Of a stretch of DNA of 64,000 nucleotides, positions 62,243 through 64,000 are shown in pieces. Source of the DNA: Microdochium bolleyi (Eukaryota; Ascomycota; Sordariomycetes; Xylariales; Microdochiaceae); contig KQ964253.1 in assembly GCA_001566295.1 (NCBI GenBank), positions 434,001 through 498,000 on the forward strand, written 5' to 3'. The notes under the pieces were generated by a model. The model did not search any database. It saw only the letters and a list, made by a program, of their open reading frames with translations, and was not told where the DNA came from. A program made the translations under genes and the position numbers. Numbering within the stretch: the first letter of the stretch is position 1; every line of letters starts with the position of its first letter.

Positions 62243-64000
62243 ATGCTGTCCAATCCGCCCCCAAGCGGTCTTCAGGCCCGGCGACAGTTTCACCGTCGCC
62301 AGAACTCGACACCCACGGCCTTTGAAGCGACAAAGATCGCCACCAAACTGCCCCAGCACGACAACTCGGGCGCGCATCCAGTCCACAGCCAGGCCGCCCG
62401 GTCAAGGATAGCCCACCGGCGCGGCATGAGCCTCGACACCCGTCGCCAACAGATGCGCGCCTCCCTCTCGGCAGCAGCACCAACAACCTCGACAACACCC
62501 AGGCAGGACCAGTTCCCCATGGTAAGTAACAATACTAACAGCACAGGATACAACCACCCACAGCATGTGCTGCGAGAAGCGCAACAGCAACGCACAGCCG
62601 GCCCGGGCCACAGACACCCGCTTTCGACGCCAACTTCAGCAGCAGTATCTCCGCAGTTCGCGGACTTGAGCAGTGATGAGAACTACTTACTGTCCCCCCA
62701 CGGGACCCCACAGCGTTTCGATGGCCACAGCTTCGGCGGCTTCCAGGGCAACTCCATGCAGAACCCCCTGGGCATGTACAGTGCCGCCACGAACATGGCC
62801 ATCACACAAAACAACATGATGAGCACACCTCAAGACTTTGAGCTCTTCCCATCGAGTGCCCTGTCCTCGCCAACCTTTGTCAACGTTCAAGAGAACCCTT
62901 CAGCTGGTCCTGGATGGCTCTCGGACAGCGAGAACATCGCATCGCGACGGGCCTCTCGAAGGATCAGCAATGGTATTATGGACAGAGTGGCCAAATTCGA
63001 GACGATGGGAACAGACGAGGCCTCGAGGCCACTTACACCCACACAACACAAGACTGAAGGTATGTCTGTTTACAACACCCATTGGTTGCCACGAACAGCA
63101 GCTGACAGCTCTCCAGACTACTTCCCACTCACTCCCATGGGAACGCCTCTTGAGGGCACCGTCCGGGCTACTCAGCAACCTCAGCGGTTCACGGCTGGCT
63201 ACGACGACTCAATGGAGGAGACCCTGAAGCCGACAAGACGGTCAAACCAGAGGCCGAGGACAACCTTCGATGACATGCGACAGGCTGCCGAAGCGCATGG
63301 ACTGCCCACGATGCAGGCACAGCCCACAAGCATGGATATGCTCGGTTCCTTTGAGCATTCGTCAATGATGGTAGCAGACATGAACAACATTGGACCTCAC
63401 GCCCAGTTCGCCATTGCAACCGACTCTCTCCACTCGACCCCCGACCTTTCCCAGCAGACCTCTCCCATCACCCCGCACCTGCCCGAGTACTCCCACAACT
63501 TCGACTTCAAGCCAGAGCTTCACCACGCGGCTTTCGAGGCCGGCATGATTGGCCAGATCGCGGGTAGTTCACCGCAGACCGGGCTCACTTCGCCTCACAG
63601 GAGAACAGAATCTGTGGCCAGCTTGGCCAGTGCTGCCAGCATCGCGAGCCTTGATATCGAGAAGACAAAGACAGAGACTGGCATCTCCCAAGACGAGATC
63701 CAAAAGTTCATTGAAGGCCCAGACCCCAAGGACAACAAGTGGATCTGCACTTTTGAGGACTGCAACAAGAAGTTTGGCCGCAAGGAGAACATCAAGTCGC
63801 ACGTGCAGACACACTTGAACGACCGGCAGTACGTGTGCCCTCATTGCAGCAAGTGCTTTGTTCGCCAGCACGACCTGAAGCGCCATGCCAAAATCCACAC
63901 TGGAATCAAGCCCTACCCTTGCGAGTGCGGGAATAGCTTCGCGCGTCATGATGCGCTCACCCGTCACAAGCAGCGTGGTATGTGTATTGGAGCTTTCGAT
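62243..64000 (+). CDS. Swi5/Ace2-type C2H2 zinc-finger transcription factor (3' truncated)
   Basis: The gene runs off the window. Certain intron: 63060-63116 (GTATGT, CTGAC, CCAG), joining HKTE to DYFPLTP. A possible 42-base intron at 62522-62563 is frame-neutral (see findings). N-terminal disordered region with a RRQNSTPTAFEATK block and many SP/TP sites (LLSPHGTPQ, RPLTPTQ, FPLTPMGTP, QTSPITPH), potential CDK targets as in yeast Swi5/Ace2. Near the visible end lie three zinc fingers: C2H2 (CTFEDCNKKFGRKENIKSH), C2H2 (CPHCSKCFVRQHDLKRH) and an atypical CxC...H...C finger (CECGNSFARHDALTRHKQRGMC). Ace2/Swi5 proteins drive late-mitotic, cell-separation and wall genes; hyphal targets may differ. 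Confidence 0.9.
   Translation, partial: MLSNPPPSGLQARRQFHRRQNSTPTAFEATKIATKLPQHDNSGAHPVHSQAARSRIAHRRGMSLDTRRQQMRASLSAAAPTTSTTPRQDQFPMVSNNTNSTGYNHPQHVLREAQQQRTAGPGHRHPLSTPTSAAVSPQFADLSSDENYLLSPHGTPQRFDGHSFGGFQGNSMQNPLGMYSAATNMAITQNNMMSTPQDFELFPSSALSSPTFVNVQENPSAGPGWLSDSENIASRRASRRISNGIMDRVAKFETMGTDEASRPLTPTQHKTEGMSVYNTHWLPRTAADSSPDYFPLTPMGTPLEGTVRATQQPQRFTAGYDDSMEETLKPTRRSNQRPRTTFDDMRQAAEAHGLPTMQAQPTSMDMLGSFEHSSMMVADMNNIGPHAQFAIATDSLHSTPDLSQQTSPITPHLPEYSHNFDFKPELHHAAFEAGMIGQIAGSSPQTGLTSPHRRTESVASLASAASIASLDIEKTKTETGISQDEIQKFIEGPDPKDNKWICTFEDCNKKFGRKENIKSHVQTHLNDRQYVCPHCSKCFVRQHDLKRHAKIHTGIKPYPCECGNSFARHDALTRHKQRGMCIGAFD

Overview
The window is nuclear DNA from a filamentous ascomycete (Pezizomycotina). 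The evidence is short introns of about 50-110 bases with GTRNGT-like donors and CTRAC-type branch sites, compact gene spacing, GC-rich coding sequence, and orthologs of fungal housekeeping genes. The class cannot be fixed from sequence alone. I recognised no tRNA, rRNA, CRISPR array or intact transposon.

Layout. 0-4.2 kb: the 3' end of a Ski3-like gene, a GH47 alpha-1,2-mannosidase and a tiny Gly/Cys-rich protein. 4.2-7.3 kb: gene-free. 7.3-22 kb: conserved genes, namely an 11-residue-repeat protein, a HIRIP3-like histone chaperone, AP-1 beta-adaptin, a BolA protein, NIF3, Vps51, Rmi1 and a membrane-anchored six-hairpin glycosidase-like protein. 22.6-30.6 kb: an accessory-looking, gene-poor tract with a 95-aa orphan, three dispersed copies of a small six-cysteine protein, and a few coding-like islands. 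30.6-48.3 kb: Pac1/LIS1, a 730-aa fungal protein of unknown function, a DUF1593/Sde182-like protein, the Tps2 trehalose-6-phosphate phosphatase, Cog5 and a large coiled-coil protein. 48.3-55.3 kb: a second accessory tract with two distantly related orphan genes. 55.3-64 kb: a Dal5-type MFS transporter, a GST-like protein, a C11orf54-type (DUF1907) ester hydrolase and the start of a Swi5/Ace2-type zinc-finger regulator that runs off the window.

Several core genes serve membrane traffic: AP-1 beta (clathrin coats at the trans-Golgi), Vps51 (GARP tethering), Cog5 (Golgi tethering), GH47 (N-glycan trimming) and Pac1 (dynein). They are scattered among unrelated genes and I see no biosynthetic cluster.

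The most interesting item is the three-member small-protein family at 25.9-29.2 kb. All copies start Met-Cys, keep six cysteines in the same order, end in a CxxCR module and have a TATA-like element 115-205 bases upstream. Next are the two related orphan genes at 51.6-54.3 kb, the 11-mer repeat protein, two GC-AG introns, and a frame-preserving intron in tps2. Exon structures were built by hand from splice signals, phase and family conservation, and none has transcript support here.
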